From Bradyrhizobium canariense (GTDB lineage: Bacteria; Pseudomonadota; Alphaproteobacteria; Rhizobiales; Xanthobacteraceae): DNA of 64,000 bases. The notes under the pieces are model-generated. The model searched no databases. It was not told where the DNA came from and was given only the letters and a program-made list of their open reading frames with translations. Where the stretch lies: the NCBI RefSeq assembly GCF_018130465.1, contig NZ_JAFCKJ010000006.1, positions 186,001-250,000 of the forward strand, given 5' to 3'. The first letter of the stretch is position 1; every line of letters starts with the position of its first letter. The position numbers and the translations under genes are program-made. This document shows, one piece after another, positions 27,434 to 36,851 of this stretch.

Positions 27434-28315
27434 ATGCAAGCATTTTTTGACATTTTCGACATCTACCTGCTGGAGGCCGTGATCAACGGCATCCTGCTCG
27501 GCGGCGTGCTGGCGCTGCTCGCGCTCGGGCTCAATCTGATCTTCGGCGTCATCGACGTGACCTGGATCTGCTACGCAGAGCTGGTGATGATCGGCATGTA
27601 CGCCATGTATTTCCTGGTGCAGTATTACGGCATCAGCTATTTCCTCGCCGCGCCGCTCACCATCCTGCTGGTCGCGGTGCTCGGCGCGGCGCTGCATTAC
27701 CTCGTGATCGCGCCGCTGCTCACTGCGCCGCCGATCAACCAGTTGCTCGCGACCGGCGGGGTGCTGTTCGTGCTCCAGAGCTTCGCCACCGTCGCCTTCG
27801 GCATCGACTTCCGCAATCTCGGCATCCGCCTGCCGGTGCTTGCCTTCGGCGACATGAATTTCAGCTACGCGCGACTATTGTCCTTTCTGGCGGCGCTGGT
27901 CGGCATGGTCGCAGTCTATCTGTTCATGACGCGGACCTTCACCGGCACCGCGATCCGGGCGATCTCGCAGGACCGGCAGATCATGGCGCTGATGGGCGTC
28001 GACACCAAGCGCATCTATCTCATTACATCCGCGATCGGCGGTGGGCTGGCCGGGCTCGCCGCCTGCCTGCTGGTTCTGCAATATGACGTGCATCCCTTCG
28101 TCGGTCTGTCGTTCGGGCCGATCACCTTCCTGATCTGCGTGCTCGGCGGCCTCGGCAATTTCATCGGCGGCTTCATCGCCGCCTTCGTGTTCGCCGAGAT
28201 CATCTCGCTTGGTGGCCTGTTCTCCGATCTCGAATGGGGTTACGTGCTCGCCTTCGCGTTCTTCATCGTCATGATGTTCATCCGGCCCGCGGGCCTGCTT
28301 GCGAGGCGCCGATGA
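27434..28315 (+). CDS. livH: Liv-type ABC transporter permease (LivH-like)
   Basis: The 293-residue permease has about eight helices and starts LLEAVINGILLGGVLALLALG, with the family's G-L-N-L-I-F-G-V pattern. The coupling region AISQDRQIMALMGVDTKRIY is typical. It overlaps the LivM start by four bases. Confidence 0.92.
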   Translation: MQAFFDIFDIYLLEAVINGILLGGVLALLALGLNLIFGVIDVTWICYAELVMIGMYAMYFLVQYYGISYFLAAPLTILLVAVLGAALHYLVIAPLLTAPPINQLLATGGVLFVLQSFATVAFGIDFRNLGIRLPVLAFGDMNFSYARLLSFLAALVGMVAVYLFMTRTFTGTAIRAISQDRQIMALMGVDTKRIYLITSAIGGGLAGLAACLLVLQYDVHPFVGLSFGPITFLICVLGGLGNFIGGFIAAFVFAEIISLGGLFSDLEWGYVLAFAFFIVMMFIRPAGLLARRR

Positions 28316-29331
28316 TGGGGCGGGGGCGGCTTGCAGCTTGGGCGATCGGACTTGCGGCGCTGGTCGCGCTGCCCTTCGTTTATCGCGATCCCTATCATCT
28401 GCACATCCTGGTGCTGATCCTGATCTGGTCGTTCGCCTATACGTCCTGGTCGATGATGGGGCGGTTCGGCCTCGTCTCGCTCGGCCACGGCGGTTTCATG
28501 GGAATCGGCGCCTATGTCACCGCGCTACTCTGGAATCACCTGGGATGGTCGCCCTGGATCGGCATCCCCATCGGCATGGTCGCGGCCGGCGCGCTGGCGC
28601 TGATCGTCGGCTATCCCTGTTTCCGCTTCCGCATCACCGGGCACTATTTCGTGCTGGTGACGCTCGCGCTCTCCGGCATCGTGCTCCAGGTCATCACGGC
28701 GACGCGCGACTACACCGGTGGCTCGCTCGGCTACACGCCGAACCGGGCCCCGGGCAACAAGCTCTTCGCGCTGCAATTCGACGACAAGATCACCTGGTAC
28801 CTGATCGCGCTCGGGGTCTGGCTTTTCGGCATCGTGGTCTGGCACTGGGTCGACCGCAGCATGGCCCGCTATGCGCTGGAGGCGATCTCGGAGGACGAGG
28901 ACGCCGCGGCCGCCGCCGGCGTCGACGTGACCGCGGAGAAGCTGAAAATCACGCTGCTCAGCGCGCTGATGACGGCGCTCGCCGGCGCGATCTACTGCCA
29001 GTATCAGATGTTCATCACGCCCGACACCGTCAGCGGCATCGCGGTGTCGCTCCAGATGGTGTTCGCCGCCATCGTCGGCGGCCTGTTCGTCTCGCTCGGC
29101 CCGACCTTCGGCGCTGTCATCACGATTATGCTGGCCGAGACCTTGCGCATCGGCTTTGGCACCAAGGCGGTCGGCTGGGACAATCTCGTCTACGGCGTGC
29201 TGCTCGTGCTTTTCATCATATTCCTTCCCAAGGGTATCCTTGGTAGCTTGCTTGACCGACTGAAGCCGCAACGCAAGGTGTCCCGCGCTCATGAGCAAGA
29301 AGCCGTCCAAATCGCTCGCCCAGGAACTTGA
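28312..29331 (+). CDS. livM: Liv-type ABC transporter permease (LivM-like)
   Basis: The 339-residue permease has about nine helices. FGLVSLGHGGFMGIGAYVTALL and the coupling region AISEDEDAAAAAGVD identify it as LivM. It starts with ATGA overlapping the LivH stop; the second ATG (28315) is an alternative. The last 41 bases overlap the start of the PPK2 gene in another frame. Confidence 0.92.
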   Translation: MMGRGRLAAWAIGLAALVALPFVYRDPYHLHILVLILIWSFAYTSWSMMGRFGLVSLGHGGFMGIGAYVTALLWNHLGWSPWIGIPIGMVAAGALALIVGYPCFRFRITGHYFVLVTLALSGIVLQVITATRDYTGGSLGYTPNRAPGNKLFALQFDDKITWYLIALGVWLFGIVVWHWVDRSMARYALEAISEDEDAAAAAGVDVTAEKLKITLLSALMTALAGAIYCQYQMFITPDTVSGIAVSLQMVFAAIVGGLFVSLGPTFGAVITIMLAETLRIGFGTKAVGWDNLVYGVLLVLFIIFLPKGILGSLLDRLKPQRKVSRAHEQEAVQIARPGT

Positions 29332-30226
29332 CCGCTACATCACGCCGTTCCGCTACGACGGTTCGGGCAAGTTTCATCTCAAGGACCACAAGACCGACGA
29401 GAAGGGCGACCTCGACAAGGAGAAGGCGCAGGACATTCTCGATGCCAACAAGAAGCGGCTGATCGCCTTTCAGGAGAAGCTCTACGCCCAGGACCGCTGG
29501 TCGGTGCTGATCGTGTTCCAGGCGATGGACGCCGGCGGCAAGGATTCTGCGATCAAGGCGATCTTCGAGGGCATCAATCCGCAGGGCTGCGAAGTCAGTG
29601 CCTTCAAGGCGCCGAGCAGCAAGGAGCTCGACCACGATTTCCTCTGGCGCCACGCTATCGCGTTGCCCGAGCGCGGCCATATCGGCATCTTCAACCGCTC
29701 CCATTACGAGGAATGCCTGGTGACGCGCGTGCACCCGGAAATCCTCGCCAAGGAGAAGCTGCCGCAGAGGCTCGTCACCAAGAACATCTGGAAGGAGCGG
29801 TTCGAGGACATTTCCGCCTTCGAGCGCTATCTCTGCCGCAACGGCACCGTGGTGTTGAAATTCTTCCTCAATCTCTCGAGGGAGGAGCAGCGCGAGCGCT
29901 TCCTCGATCGGCTGAACGACCCGGCCAAGCAGTGGAAGTTCTCGATGGACGACATCAAGGAGCGCGCGCTGTGGCCGCGCTACCAAGCGGTTTATCAGGA
30001 CATCGTCCGCCACACCGCAACGTCGCATGCGCCGTGGTACGTCGTGCCGGCCGACCACAAATGGTTCGCCCGCGTCGTGATCGGCTCGGTGATCAATGCC
30101 GCGCTCGAAAAGCTCGACTTGCGCTTCCCCCGCGCCGACAAGGCCTCCGAGGGCGAATTCGACGAGGTGCGCATGGCGCTGGAGAAAGAGGAGAAGGCGG
30201 GCAGGAAGCGAACACAAAAAACGTGA
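29291..30226 (+). CDS. Polyphosphate kinase 2 family protein
   Basis: PPK2 enzymes move phosphate between polyphosphate and nucleotides. The 311-residue protein has Walker A AMDAGGKDS at residues 78-86 and Walker B-like FNRSHYEE at 134-141, followed by a lid with ERYLCRNGTVVLKFFLN. The length and one-domain form fit class I or III PPK2, which make NDP/NTP from polyphosphate. It begins inside the 3' end of livM (41-base overlap), so it is probably co-transcribed with the importer. The usual aspartate of FDRSWYNRA reads asparagine, and the Trp reads His, as in a subset of the family. Confidence 0.9.
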   Translation: MSKKPSKSLAQELDRYITPFRYDGSGKFHLKDHKTDEKGDLDKEKAQDILDANKKRLIAFQEKLYAQDRWSVLIVFQAMDAGGKDSAIKAIFEGINPQGCEVSAFKAPSSKELDHDFLWRHAIALPERGHIGIFNRSHYEECLVTRVHPEILAKEKLPQRLVTKNIWKERFEDISAFERYLCRNGTVVLKFFLNLSREEQRERFLDRLNDPAKQWKFSMDDIKERALWPRYQAVYQDIVRHTATSHAPWYVVPADHKWFARVVIGSVINAALEKLDLRFPRADKASEGEFDEVRMALEKEEKAGRKRTQKT

Positions 30227-31076
30227 AAACAACCCCATGCACAGTAGCCGGGGACAGTGAAATCAATGACTTGAAGGCCAGCGCGATGCTTGCGGATTTA
30301 ACGAAACTGTTTGACCCGTCGGGCAAAACAGGGGCATGATGTCATCGTCCCCAAATTCCTCAGGACCCGCGCCCCGCCAGTAGCAGAAGCGCTCCACATT
30401 GGCGGGAAGGGCGGTCTCGTAATTCGCCCACTTCTCGTATTTTCGCTGCGGCCCGCCGCGGTGGATGGAACGCGCCCTCAAATGTGATGCCGGGGCCGTT
30501 GATCCCCGCTTGACAGTTTTGTGTCACGGGAGGACCATCCCAATGGTCGCTAACAGGCGACGCGCAACGTCCACATCTAGAGCAAGGGGAGGTCTATGAC
30601 ACCACCTCCGCAGAACCAGCCGCGTTAAGTGCGATGGAGCTCGTTCGGACTATCGCATAGCGGCAGAACCGCGAACGACACGCCGGGTCAAGGTCTAGAG
30701 GGCTGCATCAGTGTGGCATAGCCCCTACCTGCCCGGCGCTGTATTTTGCATCACACCGATCATGTCGGATGGCCGTGACGAGGCCTCCGCGCTTTTTGCA
30801 TCCTGATTCTCTCCTCCTCATCGCCGTCATTCCGGGCCGATTCCCGGAATGACGGGAGAGGTTTTACGCGTGCCCGCATTCCAGTCGTTGCACGTCCGGC
30901 CTTGAGATCGCGGTTCCCGCTTCCTGCACCGCGGCAAATGCCAAGAGAATGTCGCCTCATTGGCCAACTTCCGACACAGCGCCCGGGCGAATAGCGTCGA
31001 TCCGACATGATGCATGTGCTTCGGCGGTGACGGTCCCCACGTCGCCGTCGCATTCATTTTTCCCAGGGAATCCCTC
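30227..31076. other. 850-base gap without a convincing gene
   Basis: The stretch between PPK2 and the MscS gene holds no ORF with clear homology. Three things are visible. A minus-strand frame at 30263-30481 encodes 72 residues with protein-like composition (KYEKWANYETALPANVERF, then CYWRGAGPEEFGDDD) and may be a gene remnant. A ten-codon frame follows a strong AGGGGAGG at 30596. A palindromic repeat lies at 30826-30853. Base composition is somewhat lower in GC than the flanking genes, and no transposase is present. It may be a decayed or recombined segment. Confidence 0.45.
30826..30853. repeat. Perfect 11-bp inverted repeat
   Basis: GTCATTCCGGG (30826-30836) and CCCGGAATGAC (30843-30853) are exact complements with a six-base spacer. 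The wording resembles dispersed palindromes in Bradyrhizobium-like genomes. It could act as a terminator on either strand. Confidence 0.6.
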
Positions 31077-33407
31077 GTGTCGCATAAGCTTGCCTCCGCG
31101 CTGCTCGCCGCGCTCTTTATCGCGATCTCGTCTCTCTCCAGCGCCCGCGCCGAGCCGCCTGCGCCGGCGGCAAATAGCGCTGCCGTGTTGTCGCCCGAGG
31201 AGGCCAAGCGCGCGCTGGAGACGCTCCAGGACGACAAGAAGCGCGCGCAGATGATCGACACGTTGCGCGCGATCGCCAATGCGTCTGGTCCACAGCAGCC
31301 CGCGCCCGAGCAGAAATCGCCGATCCCGCTCGCGGCCGACGGCCTCGGTGCGCAGCTCCTGCTCACGGTGTCGGAAGAGATCGGCGAGATTTCGCGAGAC
31401 GTCGCCGATATGGCGAGGACGCTCACGCACTTCCCGGCCTTCTATTACTGGATCGTGCGCACCGCGAACGATCCCGCCGCCTACAACCTCCTGATCGAGA
31501 TCGCCTGGAAGCTGGCGCTGGTGCTCGGATGCGCCCTCGCGGCGGAGTGGGTGATCTTCCGGCTGATCCGGCGCCCCGTCATATTCCTCGAAGCGCGCGT
31601 GCCGCAGATTGTGCATGTACCGGCACAGGCGCTCGCTGCCGGCGATCCGCCATCTTCCGCGGCCGGCGTCGCCGTCCAGCCCGAACAACACCGGCGCCGC
31701 GTCAGCCTGGCGCGGGCGTGGCAGTTGCTGCTCAGGTTGCCTTTCGTGTTCGGTCGCCTGGTGCTCGAACTGCTGCCCGTGCTCGTGTTCGTGGGCGCGG
31801 CCACGGCGCTGCTCGGAACGGAAATCGGTGATCCCGCAACCGTCCGCCTCGTGATCCTCGCCGTCGTCAATGCTTATGCATTCTCGCGCGGGCTGATCTG
31901 TCTCGTTCGCGCGCTGGCTGGACCGTACGGCCTGTTTCCGGTTCGCCCTGAAACGGCGGCCTATATCGAGATCTGGGCGCGCCGCATCGTCGGCGTCGGG
32001 GTCTCCGGCATCGCGTTTGCCAATGTGGCGCTATTGCTCGGGCTGCATCGCGCCGGCTATGCGGCACTGCTGCGCATGGTGATGCTGGTCGTGCATCTCT
32101 TCATCGTCGTCATCATCCTGCAATGCCGCCGCCAGGTCGCCGAAGCCATCCGCGCGCCGGCCGATCGGCAGGGGATCGCGGCGCGACTACGCAACCGCAT
32201 TGCGGGCGGCTGGCACTATCTTGCCATCGCGCTCGACCTCGCGCTGTGGGCGGTGTGGGCGCTCAACATCCGCAACGGCTACTCGCTGCTGCTGCAATAC
32301 TTCGTCGGCACTGTCGTGGTGGCGCTGGTTACGCGCGTTGCCATCATGGTGACGCTGAGCCTGATCGACCGCGGCTTCCGCATCAAGCCGGAGATCCTCC
32401 AGCGCTTTCCGGGCCTCGAGATTCGCGCCAACCGTTATCTGCCGCTGCTGCGCAAGATCGTCTCCAGCGTGATCGCCTTCATCGGCTTCGTCGCCGTGCT
32501 CGAGGTGTGGGGCGTCGACGCCATCGTCTGGTTCTATGGCGGCCAGATCGGCAGCCGGCTGATTTCGGCGGTGGCGACGATCGGCATCGCCGTTTTCGTC
32601 GCTGCGGCGATCTGGGAAGGCAGCAACGCGCTGCTGGACCGCCAGATCAATTCGCTGTCGCGGGACGGGCATTATGCCCGCGCCGCGCGGCTGCGGACCT
32701 TTCAACCGATGCTGCGGACGGCCTTGCTTTGCGTGATCGCCGCCGTCGTCGGCCTCACGACGCTCAGCGAGATCGGCGTCAACGTCGCGCCGCTGCTGGC
32801 GGGCGCCGGAATCGTCGGCATCGCCATCGGTTTCGGTTCGCAAAAGCTGGTGCAAGACCTCATCACCGGCCTGTTCCTGCTATTGGAGAACACCGTCCAG
32901 GTCGGCGACAGCGTCAGCGTGTCGGGGCTGTCGGGCGTGGTCGAGAACGTCTCGATCCGCACCATCAGGCTCCGCGCCGGCGACGGTGCCGTGCACATCG
33001 TGCCGTTCAGCGCGGTCACCACCATCACCAATGCCAGCCGCGGCGCCGGCAATGCGTCCGTCAGCGTCAACGTCGCCTACAAGGAAGATACCGACCGCGC
33101 CGGCCAGATCCTCAAGGATATCGTCGACGAGATGCGCCGCGAGGTGGAATTCCGCAGCCTGATCCGCGGCGATCTCGAACTCTGGGGCATCGACAAGGTC
33201 GACGGCGCCATGGTGTCGATCGTCGGCCAGATCCGCTGCACCGAGGCCGGCCGCTGGCCGGTGCAGCGCGAATTCAACCGCCGCATGAAGCAGCGTTTCC
33301 AGCACAACGGCATCGAGGTCGCATCCGCCACCCAGACCATCCTGATGCACATCGCGCCGCCGGCTGATAGCGCCGCCAATTTGACGCCAAGGCGGGCAGC
33401 AGGATAG
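31077..33407 (+). CDS. MscS-family mechanosensitive channel, large form
   Basis: A 776-residue inner-membrane protein with a signal peptide (ends SSARAEPP) and an N-terminal periplasmic/helical extension, then about ten membrane helices. The MscS core lies near residues 570-720: pore helix with AGAGIVGIAIGFGSQKLV, then the beta domain NTVQVGDSVSVSGLSGVVEN and the C-terminal alpha/beta part. It opens under membrane tension to release solutes in osmotic downshock. GTG 31077 starts the signal peptide directly; an upstream ATG (31014) would add a non-native tail. Large MscK/YbdG-like homologues are normal in alphaproteobacteria. Confidence 0.9.
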   Translation: MSHKLASALLAALFIAISSLSSARAEPPAPAANSAAVLSPEEAKRALETLQDDKKRAQMIDTLRAIANASGPQQPAPEQKSPIPLAADGLGAQLLLTVSEEIGEISRDVADMARTLTHFPAFYYWIVRTANDPAAYNLLIEIAWKLALVLGCALAAEWVIFRLIRRPVIFLEARVPQIVHVPAQALAAGDPPSSAAGVAVQPEQHRRRVSLARAWQLLLRLPFVFGRLVLELLPVLVFVGAATALLGTEIGDPATVRLVILAVVNAYAFSRGLICLVRALAGPYGLFPVRPETAAYIEIWARRIVGVGVSGIAFANVALLLGLHRAGYAALLRMVMLVVHLFIVVIILQCRRQVAEAIRAPADRQGIAARLRNRIAGGWHYLAIALDLALWAVWALNIRNGYSLLLQYFVGTVVVALVTRVAIMVTLSLIDRGFRIKPEILQRFPGLEIRANRYLPLLRKIVSSVIAFIGFVAVLEVWGVDAIVWFYGGQIGSRLISAVATIGIAVFVAAAIWEGSNALLDRQINSLSRDGHYARAARLRTFQPMLRTALLCVIAAVVGLTTLSEIGVNVAPLLAGAGIVGIAIGFGSQKLVQDLITGLFLLLENTVQVGDSVSVSGLSGVVENVSIRTIRLRAGDGAVHIVPFSAVTTITNASRGAGNASVSVNVAYKEDTDRAGQILKDIVDEMRREVEFRSLIRGDLELWGIDKVDGAMVSIVGQIRCTEAGRWPVQREFNRRMKQRFQHNGIEVASATQTILMHIAPPADSAANLTPRRAAG

Positions 33408-33511
33408 TCGCCCCGCCAAATTTCCGACTTGCCTCTGTCTGTCCGGCAGCGTTCACTCCGGCCCCAGCCCGTCGACAACATGCGGGCGGCAAAAAAGGGT
33501 GGGAGAGACTG

Positions 33512-34525
33512 ATGCGGGGGCTGTGGGCCGGATTGCGCGGCCATGTATTGCGCGGCTATGTGATGGTCGTGTGCGCCTTGATTGGAAGTGCGGCGTGGAC
33601 CGGACCGGGCAACGCCCAGTCGTTTCCCTCGCGTCCCATCACCCTCGTGGTGCCATTCGCGGCGGGCGGCCCGACCGACACGCTGGCGCGCATATTGTCC
33701 GAACGCATCGCCGCCGAATTGCACACGACGGTCGTCGTTGAAAACGTGGCGGGCGCCTCCGGCAGCATCGCCGGCGCCCGCGTCGCGCGCGCAACGCCGG
33801 ACGGCACCACGATCACGATCGGCCATTGGGGCACGCATGTGCTCAACGGCGCGATCTTCAAGCTGCCCTATGACGTGATCGCCGATTTCGAGCCGGTCGC
33901 GACGATCGCAATGGGCACGCAGCTCATCGTCGGCCGGAAGACGCTCGAGGCCAACACTCTGAAAGAGATGATCGCGTGGCTGAAGGCCAACCCCGGCAAG
34001 GTGACTGCCGGCACCGCCGGCGCCGGCACGGGTGCCCACGTCGCCGGTGTCTTCTTCAAGGAGAGGACCGGGACCGACTTCCAGTTCGTGCCGTATCGCG
34101 GCGCGGGGCCCGCCATGATCGACCTCGTGGCCGGGCAGATCGACATCATGTTCGATCAGGCCTCGAACTCGCTGCCGCACTACAAGAACGGTGCGATCAA
34201 GGCGTTCGCGGTGACGTCGCCGACGCGGCTCGCATCCGCGCCCGATATCCCGACTGTCGACGAGGCGGGGCTGCCCGGTCTCTACATCTCCTACTGGCAC
34301 GGCATCTGGGCACCGAAGAGCACGCCGAAGGAGATCGTCACGAAGCTCAACGCGGCCATCGTCACCGTGCTTGCCGACGCTTCCGTCAAGCAGCGTTTTG
34401 GCGAATTGGGGCAGGAGATTCCTCCGCCCGATCAGCAAACGCCCGCAGCGCTTGGAGCCTTCCAGAAGGCCGAGACCGAGAAATGGTGGCCGATCGTGAA
34501 GGCCGCCGACATCAAGGCTGAATAG
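33512..34525 (+). CDS. Bug/TctC-family tripartite tricarboxylate transporter binding protein
   Basis: 337 residues with a signal peptide (about residues 1-36, ending GNAQ) and the Bug-family hallmark FPSRPITLVVPFAAGGPTDT. The ligand-binding segment ENVAGASGSIAGARVARA and VPYRGAGPAMIDLVAGQID are also present. No TctA or TctB membrane gene lies nearby, so it is an orphan, as most Bug proteins are. The ligand is unknown. Confidence 0.92.
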   Translation: MRGLWAGLRGHVLRGYVMVVCALIGSAAWTGPGNAQSFPSRPITLVVPFAAGGPTDTLARILSERIAAELHTTVVVENVAGASGSIAGARVARATPDGTTITIGHWGTHVLNGAIFKLPYDVIADFEPVATIAMGTQLIVGRKTLEANTLKEMIAWLKANPGKVTAGTAGAGTGAHVAGVFFKERTGTDFQFVPYRGAGPAMIDLVAGQIDIMFDQASNSLPHYKNGAIKAFAVTSPTRLASAPDIPTVDEAGLPGLYISYWHGIWAPKSTPKEIVTKLNAAIVTVLADASVKQRFGELGQEIPPPDQQTPAALGAFQKAETEKWWPIVKAADIKAE

Positions 34526-34540
34526 CGCTGTCGCTGCATA

Positions 34541-34700
34541 ACTCTCCCTCATCCTCAGGAGCCCGCGAAAGCGGGCGTCTCGAAGGATGGCCGCGAGCGA
34601 GATCGGGGGCCTTCATGGTTCGCCCGGCGATGCAAAGCATCGTCCGGAGACGCGCGTTCCGCGCTCCTCACCATGAGGAGCGGGAGCTTCGCGGGTTAAC
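34541..34700. repeat. Composite intergenic repeat upstream of malic enzyme
   Basis: GCCCGC-GAAA-GCGGGC (34561-34576) is a perfect stem-loop. The outer words CCTCATCCTCAGGAGC near the start and GCTCCTCACCATGAGGAG near 34665-34682 are partly complementary, giving a large imperfect palindrome of the dispersed REP/BIME kind. It fills most of the 324-base gap before maeA. Confidence 0.55.
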
Positions 34701-34849
34701 CTTTGCCTCGCGCTTGATCTGCGATCTGCACTAAAATTCTCGCTGCGGTGCGAGATCACAATCGATGCGCGGGTTGCTACGTCCTTGATATCGGGGGAGC
34801 GGTAGCCGACAATGGCTTTGGTTCAATAAGAAAATCCTTGGGGGAATTC

Positions 34850-36502
34850 GTGAATAGACCTGCCCGGGTCGTTGCCCAGCCGACATCGTCCGATCCATCG
34901 CATGGCATGGCGCTGCTGCGCGATCCCTTGCTCAACAAGGGCACCGCCTTCACGGAAGCGGAGCGTGCCGCGCTCGGCTTGCGCGGTCTGTTGCCGCCCT
35001 GCGTGCTGACGATGGAGACCCAGGCCGAGCGCGTGCTCGTCAATCTGCGCACGCTGCCGACCGATCTCGAAAAATACGTCGCGCTGAATGCGTTGCATGA
35101 CCGCAACGAGGCGCTGTTCTTCCGCGTCGTCGTCGACAATATCGACGAGATCCAGCCGATCATCTACACGCCGACGGTCGGGCTCGCCTGCCAGAAATAC
35201 GGCCTGATCTTCCAGCGCCCACGCGGCATGTTCATCTCCTCGCGCGATCGCGGCCAGATCGCCGATATCCTGAAGAACTGGCCCTATCCGGCCAAGCTGA
35301 TCGTCGTCACCGATGGCGAGCGCATCCTCGGCCTCGGCGATCTCGGCGCCAACGGCATGGGCATCCCGGTCGGAAAGCTCTCGCTCTATTCGGCCTGCGC
35401 CGGCGTGCATCCCGAACTGTGCCTGCCGATCGTGCTCGACGTCGGCACCAACAATGAAGAGCTCTTGAAAGACCCGTATTATCTCGGCTTGCGCGAGCGG
35501 CGGCTCACGGGCGAGGCCTATGACAGCTTCGTCGACGAGTTCATGGCCGCCGCGCGAAAGACCTTTCCGGGTGTGCTGATCCAGTTCGAGGATTTCGCCA
35601 ACCACTCGGCGTTCAAGCTGCTGCACAAATACCGCGACGAAGCCTGCGTCTTCAACGACGACATCCAGGGCACGGCTGCGGTGGCGCTCGCCGGCCTGTT
35701 TTCGGCGCTACGCGTCAGCGGCGGCAAGCTGAAGGATCAGCGCATCCTGTTCCTCGGCGCGGGCGAGGCCGCGACCGGCATCGCCGATCTCGTGACGTCC
35801 GCCATGATGGCGGAGGGCGCCTCCGAGGCGGAAGCGCTCCGGCGCAACTGGCTGGTGGATTCCCGCGGCCTCGTCGTCGGCGGCCGTGAAGGCCTGTCCG
35901 GCCACAAGCTCCGTTATGCCCATGCCGGCCAGGCGCCGATCGCCGACTTCCTCACCGCGATCAGGACGCTGAAGCCGACGGCAATCATCGGTGTTGCCGC
36001 GGTCGGCGGCGCCTTCACGCCCGATGTGCTCAAGGCGATGGCCGAGCTCAACGAACAGCCGATCGTGTTCGCGCTCTCCAACCCGACCTCAAAGGCCGAA
36101 TGTTCGGCGGAGGATGCCTACCGCTACACCGAGGGCCGCGCGCTGTTTGCCTGCGGCAGTCCGTATGACCCGGTCAAGCTCAACGGCCGCACCTTCGTGC
36201 CGCGTCAGGGCAACAACTCCTACATCTTCCCGGGCGTCGGCCTCGGCGTCATCGCCAGTCGTTCGCGCCTCGTCACGGACGAGATGTTCATGGCAGCCGC
36301 CCATACGCTCGCCGATTGCGTCGGCAAGGACGATCTTGCGCAGGGCAGCCTCTACCCGGCGCTGCCGCGCATCCGCGAGGTCTCGGTCCGCATCGCTGCC
36401 GCCGTCGCCGACGTCGCCTTTCAGCGCGGGCTCGCGGACGGTCCCGCGCCCAACGACGTGAAGGGCCTGGTCCAGTCGCAGATGTACGAGCCGAAGTACT
36501 GA
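34850..36502 (+). CDS. NAD-type malic enzyme (oxaloacetate-decarboxylating)
   Basis: The enzyme converts malate to pyruvate, CO2 and NAD(P)H. The 550-residue length fits the large ScfA/MaeA-like form rather than the 770-residue MaeB fusion. Visible motifs are IIYTPTVGLACQKYG (substrate loop), GLGDLGANGMGIPVGKL (nucleotide-binding), FNDDIQGTAAVALAGL and FLGAGEAATGIAD (NAD site). GTG 34850 follows GGGGGAATTC. An upstream in-frame ATG at 34748 adds an unlikely tail. In nodulating rhizobia malate-fed pyruvate production supports nitrogen fixation, but no such link is visible here. Confidence 0.9.
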   Translation: MNRPARVVAQPTSSDPSHGMALLRDPLLNKGTAFTEAERAALGLRGLLPPCVLTMETQAERVLVNLRTLPTDLEKYVALNALHDRNEALFFRVVVDNIDEIQPIIYTPTVGLACQKYGLIFQRPRGMFISSRDRGQIADILKNWPYPAKLIVVTDGERILGLGDLGANGMGIPVGKLSLYSACAGVHPELCLPIVLDVGTNNEELLKDPYYLGLRERRLTGEAYDSFVDEFMAAARKTFPGVLIQFEDFANHSAFKLLHKYRDEACVFNDDIQGTAAVALAGLFSALRVSGGKLKDQRILFLGAGEAATGIADLVTSAMMAEGASEAEALRRNWLVDSRGLVVGGREGLSGHKLRYAHAGQAPIADFLTAIRTLKPTAIIGVAAVGGAFTPDVLKAMAELNEQPIVFALSNPTSKAECSAEDAYRYTEGRALFACGSPYDPVKLNGRTFVPRQGNNSYIFPGVGLGVIASRSRLVTDEMFMAAAHTLADCVGKDDLAQGSLYPALPRIREVSVRIAAAVADVAFQRGLADGPAPNDVKGLVQSQMYEPKY

Positions 36503-36536
36503 GGCTCGTAGTTTCAGCGGAATTTGCGGAGGCGGC

Positions 36537-36710
36537 CCCTCTCCCCGTAAGAACGGGGCGAGGGAGTGCGACAGTGGTGCGTCCCTTACATCGATAGCAG
36601 TCAGATCGTTCGCGGTGATGCTTCTTAACCTCTCCCCGCTCTTTGGCGGGGAGAGGTCGGATCGCGTGAGCGATCCGGGTGAGGGGCAGGGCACTCCGCT
36701 AACCAAATCA
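36537..36710. repeat. Paired REP-like hairpins after malic enzyme
   Basis: Two stem-loops are visible: CCCCGT-AAGA-ACGGGG (36543-36558) and CCTCTCCCCGC-TCTTTG-GCGGGGAGAGG (36629-36656), the latter with an exact 11-bp stem. The words CTCTCCCCG and GGTGAGGGGCAGGG recur in many alphaproteobacterial intergenic repeats. They may stabilise or end the maeA transcript. Nothing else is seen in the 349-base gap except the operator near 36817. Confidence 0.6.
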
Positions 36711-36816
36711 AAGGTCCATCCGACTCGTAACTGGTTCTGATGGGCGTCAGGCCCGCCCACCGCCGCCATTTCCGGTGGAATCGCCGTTGCCCGGCACGGC
36801 CCGATATGCGACAGTC

Positions 36817-36828
36817 TGTAGCGTTACA
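36817..36828. promoter_or_regulatory. Probable BlaI-type operator upstream of blaI
   Basis: TGTA-GCGT-TACA (36817-36828) has the TGTA/TACA half-sites used by BlaI/MecI/CopY dimers and sits 24 bases before the blaI ATG, where autorepression would be expected. The word TGTAGCGTTAC recurs as TGTAGCATTAC at 39860-39870, before the DUF1800 gene. Confidence 0.55.
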
Positions 36829-36851
36829 AGAAAACTCAAAGGTCAGGTGCC

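Noticed and set aside
29291-29331. Overlap of livM and PPK2 as a start-site error
   Set aside because: The PPK2 N-terminal residues and start fit the family, and livM ends in its normal position, so the overlap seems real.
30596-30628. Ten-codon frame after a strong AGGGGAGG
   Set aside because: Too short to support as a gene without other evidence; mentioned in the gap entry only.
34748-34849. Upstream ATG start for malic enzyme
   Set aside because: The added 34 residues do not resemble malic enzyme, and the GTG at 34850 has a ribosome site.
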